Source: JABDMH01 sp965223165 (GTDB taxonomy: Bacteria > Bacteroidota > Bacteroidia > Chitinophagales > Saprospiraceae). From it: a stretch of 64,000 bases of DNA. The stretch covers positions 540,211 through 604,210 of the forward strand of contig CBDCVQ010000009.1 of assembly GCA_965223165.1 (NCBI GenBank). The letters run 5' to 3'. This document shows, piece by piece, positions 18,070 to 26,260 of the stretch. How positions within the stretch are numbered: position 1 is the stretch's first letter; each line of letters starts with the position of its first letter. The position numbers and the translations under genes were made by a program. Under the pieces are notes generated by a model, which was given only the letters and a program-made list of their open reading frames with translations, did not search any database and had not been told where the DNA came from.

Positions 18070-20532
18070 CTATTCCGTCCGTAGCGTTTTTATAGGATTA
18101 GCAATGGCCGCACGATAGGTATCAAAACCCACCGTGAGCAGCGTAACAGCCGCCACAATCAGCCCGGCCAATACGACAATGCCCACACTGACATTGACCC
18201 GATACACAAAGCCATTGAGCCAACTGTTCATAGCGAGATAAGCGATGGGCACAGCGACGACAAAAGAAATAATGACCAGCTTGAAAAAATGAGACAAGAG
18301 CAGGCGTACCAGGGAGCCTTCCGATGCGCCCAGCACCTTGCGCACTCCGATTTCTCGTTTTCGCTGCTCGGTAATGTATGACGTGAGGGCAAATAAACCC
18401 AGGATGGCAATAAACATGGTGATACCTGCAAAGAGGATGAATATGCTGCTCATGCGCCGCTCGTTTTCATAGAGCCGGCCAAATTCGAAATCCATAAACC
18501 AACTCTCCATGGGTAGGCCCGGGATCAATTCACGCCACTTGGAGGTCAGATATTCCACCTTGGCATCGTAATCTCCAGGTGTCATTTTCACATAGAGTAT
18601 ACGATCCACATTGCTGGGGGTGCCCCAAATCACCAGAGGCTCGATCATCGTGCTGACCGACTTGTACGGAAAATCCTCGACCACTCCAACCACGCGACCG
18701 GTGATGTCCACCTGTTGCTGCAACTGCTGATTAAATACCTGGTCGGTAATGACCAACCCCACGGCCTCGTCGGGCGCTACATTGAGGGCTTTGACTGCCG
18801 CTTCATTTAAGATAATTGCATTGCTATCAGATCGAATATCTTCGGAAAAATCGCGGCCAGCAAGAAAGTCCAGGTCGAATGTCTTGGCAAAATCAAAATC
18901 CACATCAAATTTATTCCATTCGATCTCCTCATTGTCTCGGTCCGGAAATCGGAAGGTCTGATTGATTAGACCAAAATGGGGCAGTCGAGGCAAGTGATTG
19001 GCCACGGCGATGCTCTCAAAGCGGGGGTCTTGTTCGATCTCATTTCTAAACACTTCGTGTCGATTGCCCAGGCCAAAGCCACCCAGTCGAATACTCAAAA
19101 TGCGGTCCTTGTCCTTACCCAAATTGGAGTCGTGGATCAGTCGCAGTTGGTGCTGCACCACCAGGGTGCTCACAATCAAAATAATTGATACGGCAAACTG
19201 AAAGACGACGAGCCCACGACGGATCCGCTCAGCCCCCCTGCCCGTGCGAAATATTCCTCTGAGTGCGCTCATTGGTTTGAAGCTCGACAGATACAAGGCC
19301 GGGTAGCTGCCGGAAAGTAAGCCCACCAAGAGGGTCAGCAGCAACAATATGCCGAGAAATTGCGGTTGAAAAACCGTCCAAAACTCGAAGTCCTTTCCGG
19401 TCAGATCATTAAAGAGTGGCAACACCAGGGCAAAAACTCCGCAGGACAGGAGCAGTGCGATCGAGGTCATGAGAAAGGACTCTCCATAAAACTGGACGAT
19501 CAACTGGCCCTTGGTACCACCGAGCGTCTTTCGCAGGCCGATCTCGCGTGCTCGCTTGGCTGACCTGGCGGTAGCAAGATTCATAAAATTGATGCAGGCG
19601 ATGATCAGCACCAAGAATGCTGCCAGTATAAAAATCGGAATATAGGAGGCGTTGGCCGGTGCTTCGATTTCCCACTTCATCTCCGGCTCAAAGTGCATGT
19701 CCTTGATAGCGGTAAACTTGACTTTATTGTACGTTTCAGGGCGGACATTCTGATTGTTGGCAAAGCTCTCTTGGAGATAGGTTTTCCAGTCTTCCGAGAT
19801 CTTGTCCAGCACCCGCGGATCGGCCACCTTAATGTAGGTGAAGGCAAATGCGTCCCCGTTTTGGCTCAGCATGTCATATTGATACTGCTGCATGTACAAT
19901 TGTTGTAGCTGCTGGATATTGCCAATAAATGAGGGCTTAATGTGGGAGTTTGCAGGAGGATCTTCCATGACCCCGGTGACTGTGAGATTGGCTACCACGC
20001 CGGTCACGTTGTACACGATATTCTGGCCTATCGGATCGGCATCTCCAAAGTACTTCTTGGCCGTCGATTCGGTCAAGACCACCCCGTTGAGCGTCTCCAT
20101 GACCTGCTCCCGCTCTCCCTTCAATAGGTTGAAATGGAAGAACTGAAAGAAGTTGTCTGTCGCCCATTTAAAATCCGGCTCCATATAGACTTCAATTTCA
20201 TTCTCGCGATTGATGTATCCGGGGTACCCGGCATGCGTCAATATCACATAGTCTTCCACCTCCGGATAGAGCTCCTTGTACCGGGGGCCCCAGGCAGGTC
20301 CGGACGTGGCAAAAGCCTCGATGTCCCCATTTTGCGCCTGGCGCCAATAGCTCATCTTGTAGATTTTCTCGTACTCCGGGTGAAACTGATCATAGGTCAG
20401 CTCGTCATGGATGTAGAGATAGATGAGGAGAAAGGACGACAGGCCCACGGTGAGGCCAAGAATATTGATAAAAGAATACAACTTCTGGCTCCGAAGATTC
20501 CGCCAGGCAATTTTCAGATAGCTTCTGATCAT
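18070..20532 (-). CDS. FtsX/MacB-family ABC transporter permease
   Basis: 820 residues, the usual length for the duplicated Bacteroidota form with two FtsX domains. The N-terminus (SYLKIAWRNLRSQKLYSFIN) precedes TM1 and a large periplasmic MacB-PCD domain. A central FtsX block carries SAKRAREIGLRKTLGGTKGQ, and the C-terminal block carries EQRKREIGVRKVLGASEGS and ends ANPIKTLRTE. It must pair with a separate ATPase; the nearest in the window is at 23609, not adjacent. Substrate unknown. Orphan permeases of this kind are abundant in Bacteroidota. Confidence 0.93.
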   Translation of the reverse strand: MIRSYLKIAWRNLRSQKLYSFINILGLTVGLSSFLLIYLYIHDELTYDQFHPEYEKIYKMSYWRQAQNGDIEAFATSGPAWGPRYKELYPEVEDYVILTHAGYPGYINRENEIEVYMEPDFKWATDNFFQFFHFNLLKGEREQVMETLNGVVLTESTAKKYFGDADPIGQNIVYNVTGVVANLTVTGVMEDPPANSHIKPSFIGNIQQLQQLYMQQYQYDMLSQNGDAFAFTYIKVADPRVLDKISEDWKTYLQESFANNQNVRPETYNKVKFTAIKDMHFEPEMKWEIEAPANASYIPIFILAAFLVLIIACINFMNLATARSAKRAREIGLRKTLGGTKGQLIVQFYGESFLMTSIALLLSCGVFALVLPLFNDLTGKDFEFWTVFQPQFLGILLLLTLLVGLLSGSYPALYLSSFKPMSALRGIFRTGRGAERIRRGLVVFQFAVSIILIVSTLVVQHQLRLIHDSNLGKDKDRILSIRLGGFGLGNRHEVFRNEIEQDPRFESIAVANHLPRLPHFGLINQTFRFPDRDNEEIEWNKFDVDFDFAKTFDLDFLAGRDFSEDIRSDSNAIILNEAAVKALNVAPDEAVGLVITDQVFNQQLQQQVDITGRVVGVVEDFPYKSVSTMIEPLVIWGTPSNVDRILYVKMTPGDYDAKVEYLTSKWRELIPGLPMESWFMDFEFGRLYENERRMSSIFILFAGITMFIAILGLFALTSYITEQRKREIGVRKVLGASEGSLVRLLLSHFFKLVIISFVVAVPIAYLAMNSWLNGFVYRVNVSVGIVVLAGLIVAAVTLLTVGFDTYRAAIANPIKTLRTE

Positions 20533-21169
20533 AATTCAAGCAATGGTTTTACCCAGGTCATGCATTGGAGATTCGTCGAGAGAAGTCAGCGTGTCCGTCA
20601 GATTTGGTGTCCCGCAAGATTTGAATGAGGGAGCGATTTCCGCCATCGATGGAATGGAGATCCGGGGGATCTCCAAGCGACTGAACCGCAGAGCGGACGG
20701 GAGGCCACGCATACATCCGTACAGTGCAGCGCGGAAAATCGAGGACGGCCAAGATGGCGGGCAAATTGGCTTCGCAACAGCATATCTAATGCATGATTTA
20801 GGTTTTACATGGTTACGCCACGACCTAACGTGTGCAAATCGCGGTCAAATTAGTCTCTAAATGTTAGTGAGGAAAAGCTGGACTACCGAATGATACGCCC
20901 ATCCCTTTGTGTAAAGCCGCACGTCTCCCTACTCTCACGAGGAGGTCCTGCGGATGGGTGTCTTGAAAGATAGCACATTTCGACGGCAAAATAAATACCC
21001 TTGCGGATCGATCTCGTTTGTATAGGACCGCACTTCGTCAAGCAGCTCTCCAATCCGACGCCCTGCGGGAGCCCCGTGATAGCCATCATATCACCGCAGT
21101 CGGACCCGGCTTTACCCCGTGCAGACCACATCCGCCACCCGCTACCGGTCATTTGCTGCAAGGGCCTGG
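20533..21169. other. 637-bp stretch without a convincing gene
   Basis: Several frames of 60-105 codons occur on both strands but none shows family motifs. GGAGATCC (20656-20663) and GGATCTCC (20667-20674) form an 8-bp stem with a 3-nt loop. The stretch may hold decayed sequence; it borders the repeat element at 21170. Confidence 0.4.
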
Positions 21170-21337
21170 CTAGTAGAGTTTCGCATTAAATCTTGTAGTT
21201 AATTCTAATGTCTTTGGTTCGCATACTTCGTTGCAAAGCCTCGCCATAGCTACGGCTATGCCGAGCCACCCACCCGCTGTCGCGGTTCCCTCACTTCTCG
21301 CATTGTCATGCTCGACTCTACGAGATCGTTCGGTCAT
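21170..21337 (-). CDS. Mini-ORF inside repeat copy 2 (55 codons)
   Basis: ATG at 21337 opens a frame encoding MTERSRRVEHDNARSEGTAT and ending ...TTRFNAKLY, with TAG supplied by the element end. It is the intact version of the frame in copy 1; copy 3 has lost both start and stop. No motif or family is recognised. It may be an incidental frame of a DNA element rather than a gene. Confidence 0.35.
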   Translation of the reverse strand: MTERSRRVEHDNARSEGTATAGGWLGIAVAMARLCNEVCEPKTLELTTRFNAKLY

Positions 21338-21400
21338 GCCTCGTCTGCGAACAAAATCCTATTAGAATTATTCAACATATCTAATGCGAAACTCTACTAG
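21170..21400. repeat. Dispersed inverted-repeat element, copy 2 (full length, best preserved)
   Basis: 231 bp with perfect outermost ends: CTAGTAGAGTTTCGCATTA on the left and its exact inverse TAATGCGAAACTCTACTAG on the right. The inverted similarity continues imperfectly for about 57 bp inward. A central hairpin CATAGC-TACG-GCTATG is present. It aligns with copies at 6712 and 39773. No clear target duplication is visible in the flanks. Confidence 0.9.
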
Positions 21401-21506
21401 CGCTCGATCTGGTGAACATTATGGACCTGGCCCGGTTAGAAGTATCGTGCGTCCCAATCATCCCTTTGCACCGAAGAGTCCATTCCTTCATCAAAAAAAA
21501 GATACA

Positions 21507-21863
21507 ATGAGTTACATCGAAAAAGCGCAAGACATTCAAGACAAGGTCTTCAGCGGTCAGCTGCTCGAGGCCTTTGAAGAGTACTATCACGATGACGTAG
21601 TCATGATCGAGGCCACGGGCGTGGTGCGCGAAGGAAAAGAGGCCAATCGAGAGGCAGAGAAGAGCTTTCTGGCCAGTGTAAAAGAGTGGCATGGCGGTGG
21701 TGTGCTGGGCATTACATCCAACGAGCCGGAAGGTCTGACGATGGTCGAATCATGGATGGAAGTCACCTTTCAGGATGGCTCGCGAGTCAAGATGCAGCAG
21801 ATCGCTCGTCAAAAATGGCAGGGGGATCAGATCATCGAAGAACGCTTCTACTACAATGCGTAG
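21507..21863 (+). CDS. SnoaL-like/NTF2-fold small protein
   Basis: I choose ATG 21507 because upstream codons run into the repeat element. The 118-residue product (KAQDIQDKVFSGQLLEAFEE, YYHDDVVMIEATGVVREGKE) has the cone-shaped NTF2/SnoaL pattern seen in many small ketosteroid-isomerase-like proteins: an N-terminal helix, then YxDDVVMxE, then a long beta meander ending in EERFYYNA. Catalytic or merely ligand-binding; substrate unknown. Cytosolic. It is flanked by repeat copies 2 and 5 in opposite orientation. Confidence 0.75.
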   Translation: MSYIEKAQDIQDKVFSGQLLEAFEEYYHDDVVMIEATGVVREGKEANREAEKSFLASVKEWHGGGVLGITSNEPEGLTMVESWMEVTFQDGSRVKMQQIARQKWQGDQIIEERFYYNA

Positions 21864-21907
21864 GAGATAGGTGAACTATTGGCAGCGTTCGGATCGAGGC
21901 ACTGTTT

Positions 21908-22020
21908 TGTCAGCAAATAAGGCGCAAAACATGACCGAACGAGCTCGGAGAGTCGAACGTGACAATATGCGAACGGAGGCGACCGCGAATGTGGATAGGC
22001 CAGTTAGTAGAGCATCACAC
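21908..22020. repeat. Dispersed repeat element, copy 5 (diverged fragment, inverted)
   Basis: The plus strand here resembles the minus strand of copies 1-3: AAAACATGACCGAACGAGCT followed by GAGAGTCGAACGTGACAAT and GCGACCGCGAA. Similarity ends near 22000, before GTTAGTAGAGCATCACAC, a scrambled-looking terminus. The mini-ORF reads MTERARRVERDNMRTEATAN and stops after ~30 codons. It is opposite in orientation to copy 2 across the SnoaL-like gene. Confidence 0.65.
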
Positions 22021-22029
22021 TAGACTAGA

Positions 22030-22208
22030 CTAGTGGACTGTAACATTGAAAAGGGATGCATGGATCGCAATTATTTCGTGCCAAATCGAAGAGACAGAAC
22101 CGCACATAGCCTAAGCTACCCCGATAGTTATCGGGGGCTTCTGGCGATGAAGAGTTGGTGCGAAAGAATGCGATCGGGCATTCCGCTTTCAGTGTTACAG
22201 TCCACTAG
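22030..22208. repeat. 179-bp fold-back element with TIRs CTAGTGGACTGTAACA
   Basis: The left end CTAGTGGACTGTAACATTGA and right end TCAGTGTTACAGTCCACTAG are inverse copies with one mismatch. The arms stay similar inward for ~80 bp (GGATCGCAATTATTTCG against CGATCGCATTCTTTCG), so the whole element is one long imperfect palindrome. At its centre CCCCGATA-GT-TATCGGGG (22119-22136) is a perfect palindrome. No coding capacity. It looks like a MITE or transposon-end fold-back. The rest of the gap to 22332 shows nothing recognisable. Confidence 0.8.
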
Positions 22209-22332
22209 TTTCGATACGGCCACGCCTGCTCTGGAGATTTCCGATTCCAATGACCATCATTGTGTGGGGTGATCGCAATCAGATATGGTGCTCGCAAGAT
22301 TCGCTTATTTACAACGGTAATCAGCATGAGAC

Positions 22333-22830
22333 ATGGGAGCAAAAAAATCTGTTCGCAGCTACGACTACGTCAACCACCCCTACGAGACGGTCAAAGAGTT
22401 TGTCCTAGCCGACGCGCTAGGTATTTTTCAACAGGCCACGCAGTCAGCGGCAGCCAGAGCCCAGGATGTGGCGGCTGAACTCCACGTCAATGTGGCGGGC
22501 GTAGAGCTAGGCAAGGAGGTCATTATCACACTGCACGACACCGAGGAACGTCCGCGTCAGCCAGGCTCCCCTCCGCAGACCAAGATTGGACTGTCTTGGG
22601 GGGCGGCCAAGAATACGGGGCTATTCCCTATGATGAATGGCCATCTGCATATTTACCCGCTTTCCGCCACGGAGACGCAATTGGACTTCTCCGGTGAGTA
22701 TGAGGTGCCGTTGGGCGTGGTCGGAGGATTGGTCGACGCCGTGGTAGGCCATGGCATAGCAGAAGCATCCGTGCTCCGCTTTATCAAAGACATCGCCACC
22801 CACCTCCGAAATACGATCAAGCCGGCCTAG
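22333..22830 (+). CDS. SRPBCC-like protein
   Basis: 165 residues, no signal peptide. It opens with a strand-helix (SYDYVNHPYETVKEFVLADA). The C-terminal half has the pattern common to small SRPBCC-fold proteins: HLHIYPLSATETQLDFSGEY, then PLGVVGGLVDAVVGHGIAEA leading into a long closing helix. Such proteins bind hydrophobic ligands; nothing specific can be said. Convergent with the GIN-domain gene. Confidence 0.6.
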   Translation: MGAKKSVRSYDYVNHPYETVKEFVLADALGIFQQATQSAAARAQDVAAELHVNVAGVELGKEVIITLHDTEERPRQPGSPPQTKIGLSWGAAKNTGLFPMMNGHLHIYPLSATETQLDFSGEYEVPLGVVGGLVDAVVGHGIAEASVLRFIKDIATHLRNTIKPA

Positions 22831-22879
22831 CTGATCGAGGGGGAAGGGCAACCAAATGACTATTTAGCGTGCGACCGAC

Positions 22880-23587
22880 TTAATTGATATGAATATCACT
22901 GGAGCGTGAGGACGATTGGCTCACGATATTGGGGTTGCCATAGACGTGCACATCACTTGCTCCCGAAGCACTCACCTCGAGATCTCCATTGACCGTGATG
23001 TAGATATCCGAACCACCGCTACTATTCAGCGTGCAGTCACCCGCCGTAAGCTTCTTGGCCTTGATATCCGAGCCACCACTGGAGCTCGCATAAAACCTGG
23101 CGGCCTCCCCCGTGAGAGATAAGTCGGATCCCCCCGATGTCTCACACTTCAGGGTCTGCACATCTAGGGTCAGGTGTATATCGCTACCACCACTGGCACT
23201 AATGGCCAACTCGTCCGAATTGATCGTGTTTTCACCATGGACGTCGGAGCCTCCGCTCGCTTGCAGGCCTTCAAAGACATCGGCCGTGACGTGGACCTCC
23301 AGTTTAGTGTCTCGACCCCAACTCCAGCCGGATCGGGATCCTTTGTCCATCTTGATCACCAGTCGATCTCCCGATACCTCCGTAATGATGTCTTCAATCT
23401 TGTCTGAGGGGGCCTTGACGGTCACACTGGTATTGCTCCCCTGGGTGATGAATAAATCGATGCCGCCGGAGACGGAGATGGTCGTGAAGTTGGAGACATT
23501 CCTTTGTTGTTCTGTCATCCGCTGACCCTGCACGGTCAGTACAAATGTACCGGTCAAGACCAAGAGGCTGAGAATAGATCGTATCAT
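22880..23587 (-). CDS. Secreted GIN-domain (DUF2807) protein
   Basis: 235 residues with a signal peptide (SILSLLVLTGTFVLTVQGQ). The body is a right-handed beta-helix-like array in which GGSD or SGGSD recurs about every 17-19 residues (ASGGSDVHGEN, ASGGSDIHLTL, TSGGSDLSLTG, SSGGSDIKAKK, SSGGSDIYITV, then ASGASDVHVYG), typical of head-GIN domain proteins. Probably on the cell surface or in the periplasm; function unknown. It starts 21 bp after the ABC ATPase gene, suggesting one operon. Confidence 0.9.
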   Translation of the reverse strand: MIRSILSLLVLTGTFVLTVQGQRMTEQQRNVSNFTTISVSGGIDLFITQGSNTSVTVKAPSDKIEDIITEVSGDRLVIKMDKGSRSGWSWGRDTKLEVHVTADVFEGLQASGGSDVHGENTINSDELAISASGGSDIHLTLDVQTLKCETSGGSDLSLTGEAARFYASSSGGSDIKAKKLTAGDCTLNSSGGSDIYITVNGDLEVSASGASDVHVYGNPNIVSQSSSRSSDIHIN

Positions 23588-23608
23588 TTTGCCTTAGTTA
23601 AGTCTTTG

Positions 23609-24295
23609 TCAAATAAATTGTCGTACCACGTTTTCGGTCACTACCTGCCCGTCCAGCATGCGCACGATGCGATTGCCAAACTCCGCGCAGTACTGGGAGT
23701 GTGTCACCATCACGATCGTGGTACCACTCGCGTTGAGCTCCGCCAAGATGCGCATAACGTCATCTCCATTGGCACTATCCAGATTTCCGGTAGGCTCATC
23801 TGCCAGGATCAATTTGGGATTGTTGACAATGGCCCTGGCTACGGCCACTCTTTGTTGCTGTCCGCCGGACAACTGTTGCGGATAATGATTCCGACGGTGC
23901 ATCATCTTCATATTTTCGAGCAGCTCCTCTACCCGGCGCTTGCGTTCGGCGGAGGGGGTCTTGGTATAGAGCATGGGCAACTCTACATTCTCAAATACGG
24001 TCAACTCGTCGATCAGATTAAAGCTCTGGAATACAAATCCGAGATTGTGCTTTCGCACATTGGAGCGTTTGCGCTCAGGCAGTTGACCCACCTCACTTTC
24101 GAGAAAGAAGTAATCGCCATCGGTGGGCGTGTCAATCATACCTAAAACATTGAGCAGGGTGGACTTGCCGCAACCCGAGGGCCCCATGATGGCAACAAAT
24201 TCACCCTCCTCGATCTCCAGGTTCACTTCGTTTAGGGCAACTGTTTCGATATCTTCTGTCTGGTATACCTTGACCAGCTTGTCGGTCTTAATCAT
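23609..24295 (-). CDS. ABC transporter ATP-binding protein (LolD/MacB type)
   Basis: I choose ATG 24295 (MIKTDKLVKVYQ) because this is the conserved family start and the codons before it lack similarity; 228 residues. Walker A is GPSGCGKST (38-46), signature LSGGQQQR (142-149), and Walker B LILADEPTGNLD (162-173), the DEPTGNLD form of the MacB/LolD/FtsE class. It energises FtsX-type permeases such as those at 18070 and 51697, though none is adjacent. Operonic with the GIN-domain gene downstream. Confidence 0.95.
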   Translation of the reverse strand: MIKTDKLVKVYQTEDIETVALNEVNLEIEEGEFVAIMGPSGCGKSTLLNVLGMIDTPTDGDYFFLESEVGQLPERKRSNVRKHNLGFVFQSFNLIDELTVFENVELPMLYTKTPSAERKRRVEELLENMKMMHRRNHYPQQLSGGQQQRVAVARAIVNNPKLILADEPTGNLDSANGDDVMRILAELNASGTTIVMVTHSQYCAEFGNRIVRMLDGQVVTENVVRQFI

Positions 24296-24633
24296 TTGGC
24301 AGGTTTTCTTTGTATTGTTAGAAAGAGGGTGCTTGGAGCGGTCTCCGCACTCCTCCTTAAGGACGGTTACGCTGTGACGATAGTTGCACATCCAAGCAAT
24401 TTCTTTGAGATTTCTTCTAAGCAGCCTGCATGACAACAGCATCATACTTGCTCCTTCGACCCGCCGATCGATGTACGACGACCTGCTCAACGACTCCACT
24501 AATGCGCGACTAAAGTTTCGATCAGGATCCGTGAACTTGTGGACCGCCACCGTAAGACATTCGTGCTCCCCCGGCAACTGTCTCATCGGGCTTCTTCAAA
24601 TTTTTTCTAGATTCAGGGAGAGACATCAGACAT
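24296..24633. other. 338-bp divergent intergenic region
   Basis: Between the ABC ATPase gene (leftward) and the TIM-barrel gene (rightward). It should contain promoters for both. No gene, repeat copy or strong hairpin was seen. Confidence 0.4.
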
Positions 24634-25677
24634 ATGCAGACGTATCAGTTTCCGAAGTTGCACAATGCCGCATGGCCCGGGGTCGTGGGCAAGGGCCCCG
24701 ATTCCGAACCACCGATATCCTTTGACGAAATGCTGCGCATGACTGCAGCTGCCGAGGTAGATGGGCTCCGGTTTGACGGCATCGATCTATTTCTGGCCGA
24801 ACCGCACACGTCGATTGACAGTAGCGCTGACGATATCAAGCGACTGGCGGACCAGGTGGGTAATGCCGGACTAGCTATCGGGAGTCTGGTCGCACCGGTC
24901 TGGGAGCCCACCGGAGGGGGATCCGCCATGGGCAGTCCGGAAGAACGCCGGCGGTTTCTCACTCAAGTACGCAAGGCCTGCGGGATCGCCAAACAGTTGC
25001 GCGATCTGGGCATCCGGCCGCACGGCGTCGTCCGCATTGATTCGTCGGTCGATCCGGGTACCTGGGCCAGTGACCCCGAAGGCAACACACAGCTCATTGC
25101 AACGACCTTTCGCGAAGCCTGTGATATCGCCGCCGACTACGGTGAGAGATTGGCCGCCGAGGGAGAAATCTGTTGGGGAGGCATGCACGGGTGGAAGACC
25201 ATGTTGACAACGCTGGAGGCAGTGGACCGACCCAATATTGGATTTCAGGCGGACATGGCGCACACCTTACTCTACCTGCTCGGATACAACAAGCCGGACG
25301 AGAGACTATTGCCGGACGACTTCCAGTGGGATGACCACGAAGCGCTGACACACGGCCTGCAGGAACTGACCGCGGCACTGCGGCCGTGGACCATTGATTT
25401 TCACGTTGCTCAGAATGACGGCACCGTACACGGCTCCGGTTCGCATGACAAGACCGGTCGCCACTGTCAAGCCACCGATCCCAACGGCAAGCTTGATATT
25501 CCGAAGGATGCCGGCCACTGGCTGCGCAATGAGGACGGTCAATTGACGAAGGCCTTTAAGCACATCTGCTGGGACGGATGCATGTTCTCCAATGCCGTGA
25601 TGCAGGATCAACAGACGTGGAATGATATCTTGGCCGTGATGATCCAGGTACGAAGCCACCATGGCTGGGATGAATAG
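24634..25677 (+). CDS. Xylose-isomerase-like TIM-barrel protein
   Basis: 347 residues, no signal peptide. The pattern fits sugar-phosphate isomerase/epimerase TIM barrels: GLRFDGIDLFL, RPHGVVRIDSS, the metal-ligand region AAEGEICWGGMHGW, IGFQADMAHTLLYL with Asp/His, and WTIDFHVAQNDGTVHGSGSH near the end. The family usually acts on sugars, inositols or keto-sugars with a divalent metal. It stands alone, so substrate cannot be inferred. Confidence 0.75.
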   Translation: MQTYQFPKLHNAAWPGVVGKGPDSEPPISFDEMLRMTAAAEVDGLRFDGIDLFLAEPHTSIDSSADDIKRLADQVGNAGLAIGSLVAPVWEPTGGGSAMGSPEERRRFLTQVRKACGIAKQLRDLGIRPHGVVRIDSSVDPGTWASDPEGNTQLIATTFREACDIAADYGERLAAEGEICWGGMHGWKTMLTTLEAVDRPNIGFQADMAHTLLYLLGYNKPDERLLPDDFQWDDHEALTHGLQELTAALRPWTIDFHVAQNDGTVHGSGSHDKTGRHCQATDPNGKLDIPKDAGHWLRNEDGQLTKAFKHICWDGCMFSNAVMQDQQTWNDILAVMIQVRSHHGWDE

Positions 25678-25724
25678 CGTAGCCGCGACGCCTACACTCT
25701 GACGGTCAGAAGAGAAGTGAAGTC

Positions 25725-26156
25725 CTACTCCACCGCAGTCGTCTCCGCGTCCCCGACTCTGCCCACCTTTGTCCGGATCACGATGGCTCCATAACTGGCA
25801 TCTCGGCCATAGATCAAAGCTTCACCAGGACTCTTGAGCACCTCCACGGAGGCAATATCTTGCACATTGACCAGACTGGCAGCAGACATATAGCTATGTC
25901 CGAGACGTACACCGTCCACAATGTACAAGGGATATCCGCCGCGAATCAGGATTTGAGGCACCCCGGTACGATAGTCGAGGATGACACCTGGCACCCGCAC
26001 CAAGAAGTCACTGAGGCGTTGCGGGTGGTCGATTTCATAGGTCCGGGGCGACCGGTTCTTTTTTTCCTTCATGGCTACAGAATCTGCAGAGGTGGCGCAT
26101 CCGGCGATAAAAAAACCCACACTCAGCATCCAAGGAATGCTGCGCTTGATTTGCAT
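25725..26156 (-). CDS. Stand-alone TonB-receptor plug-domain lipoprotein
   Basis: I choose ATG 26156 (MQIKRSIPWM), which gives a clean lipoprotein signal with lipobox FIAGC; 143 residues. The rest is a plug-domain core: RLSDFLVRVPGVILDY, IRGGYPLYIVDGVRLG, IASVEVLKSPGEALIYGRDA, GAIVIRT. These are the motifs that precede the barrel in TonB-dependent receptors, but no barrel follows. It may act as an accessory or decoy plug in the envelope. On the same strand as the metzincin gene upstream, 104 bp away. Confidence 0.82.
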   Translation of the reverse strand: MQIKRSIPWMLSVGFFIAGCATSADSVAMKEKKNRSPRTYEIDHPQRLSDFLVRVPGVILDYRTGVPQILIRGGYPLYIVDGVRLGHSYMSAASLVNVQDIASVEVLKSPGEALIYGRDASYGAIVIRTKVGRVGDAETTAVE

Positions 26157-26260
26157 GTCTTCTGGTGTTTGCTCTGCATGATAAACAAACGGCTGTGGGC
26201 AAATCTTATCTGGGATCAAGGCTTAACAGAACTTTAGCTGCCGTTAAGTATTTGGTAATA

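Noticed and set aside
20543..20860. 105-codon plus-strand frame after the FtsX gene
   Set aside because: No motif, low-complexity composition and competing frames on the other strand.
22880..23587. GGSD repeats as a possible DNA-level repeat
   Set aside because: The repetition is at protein level, normal for GIN-domain beta-helices.
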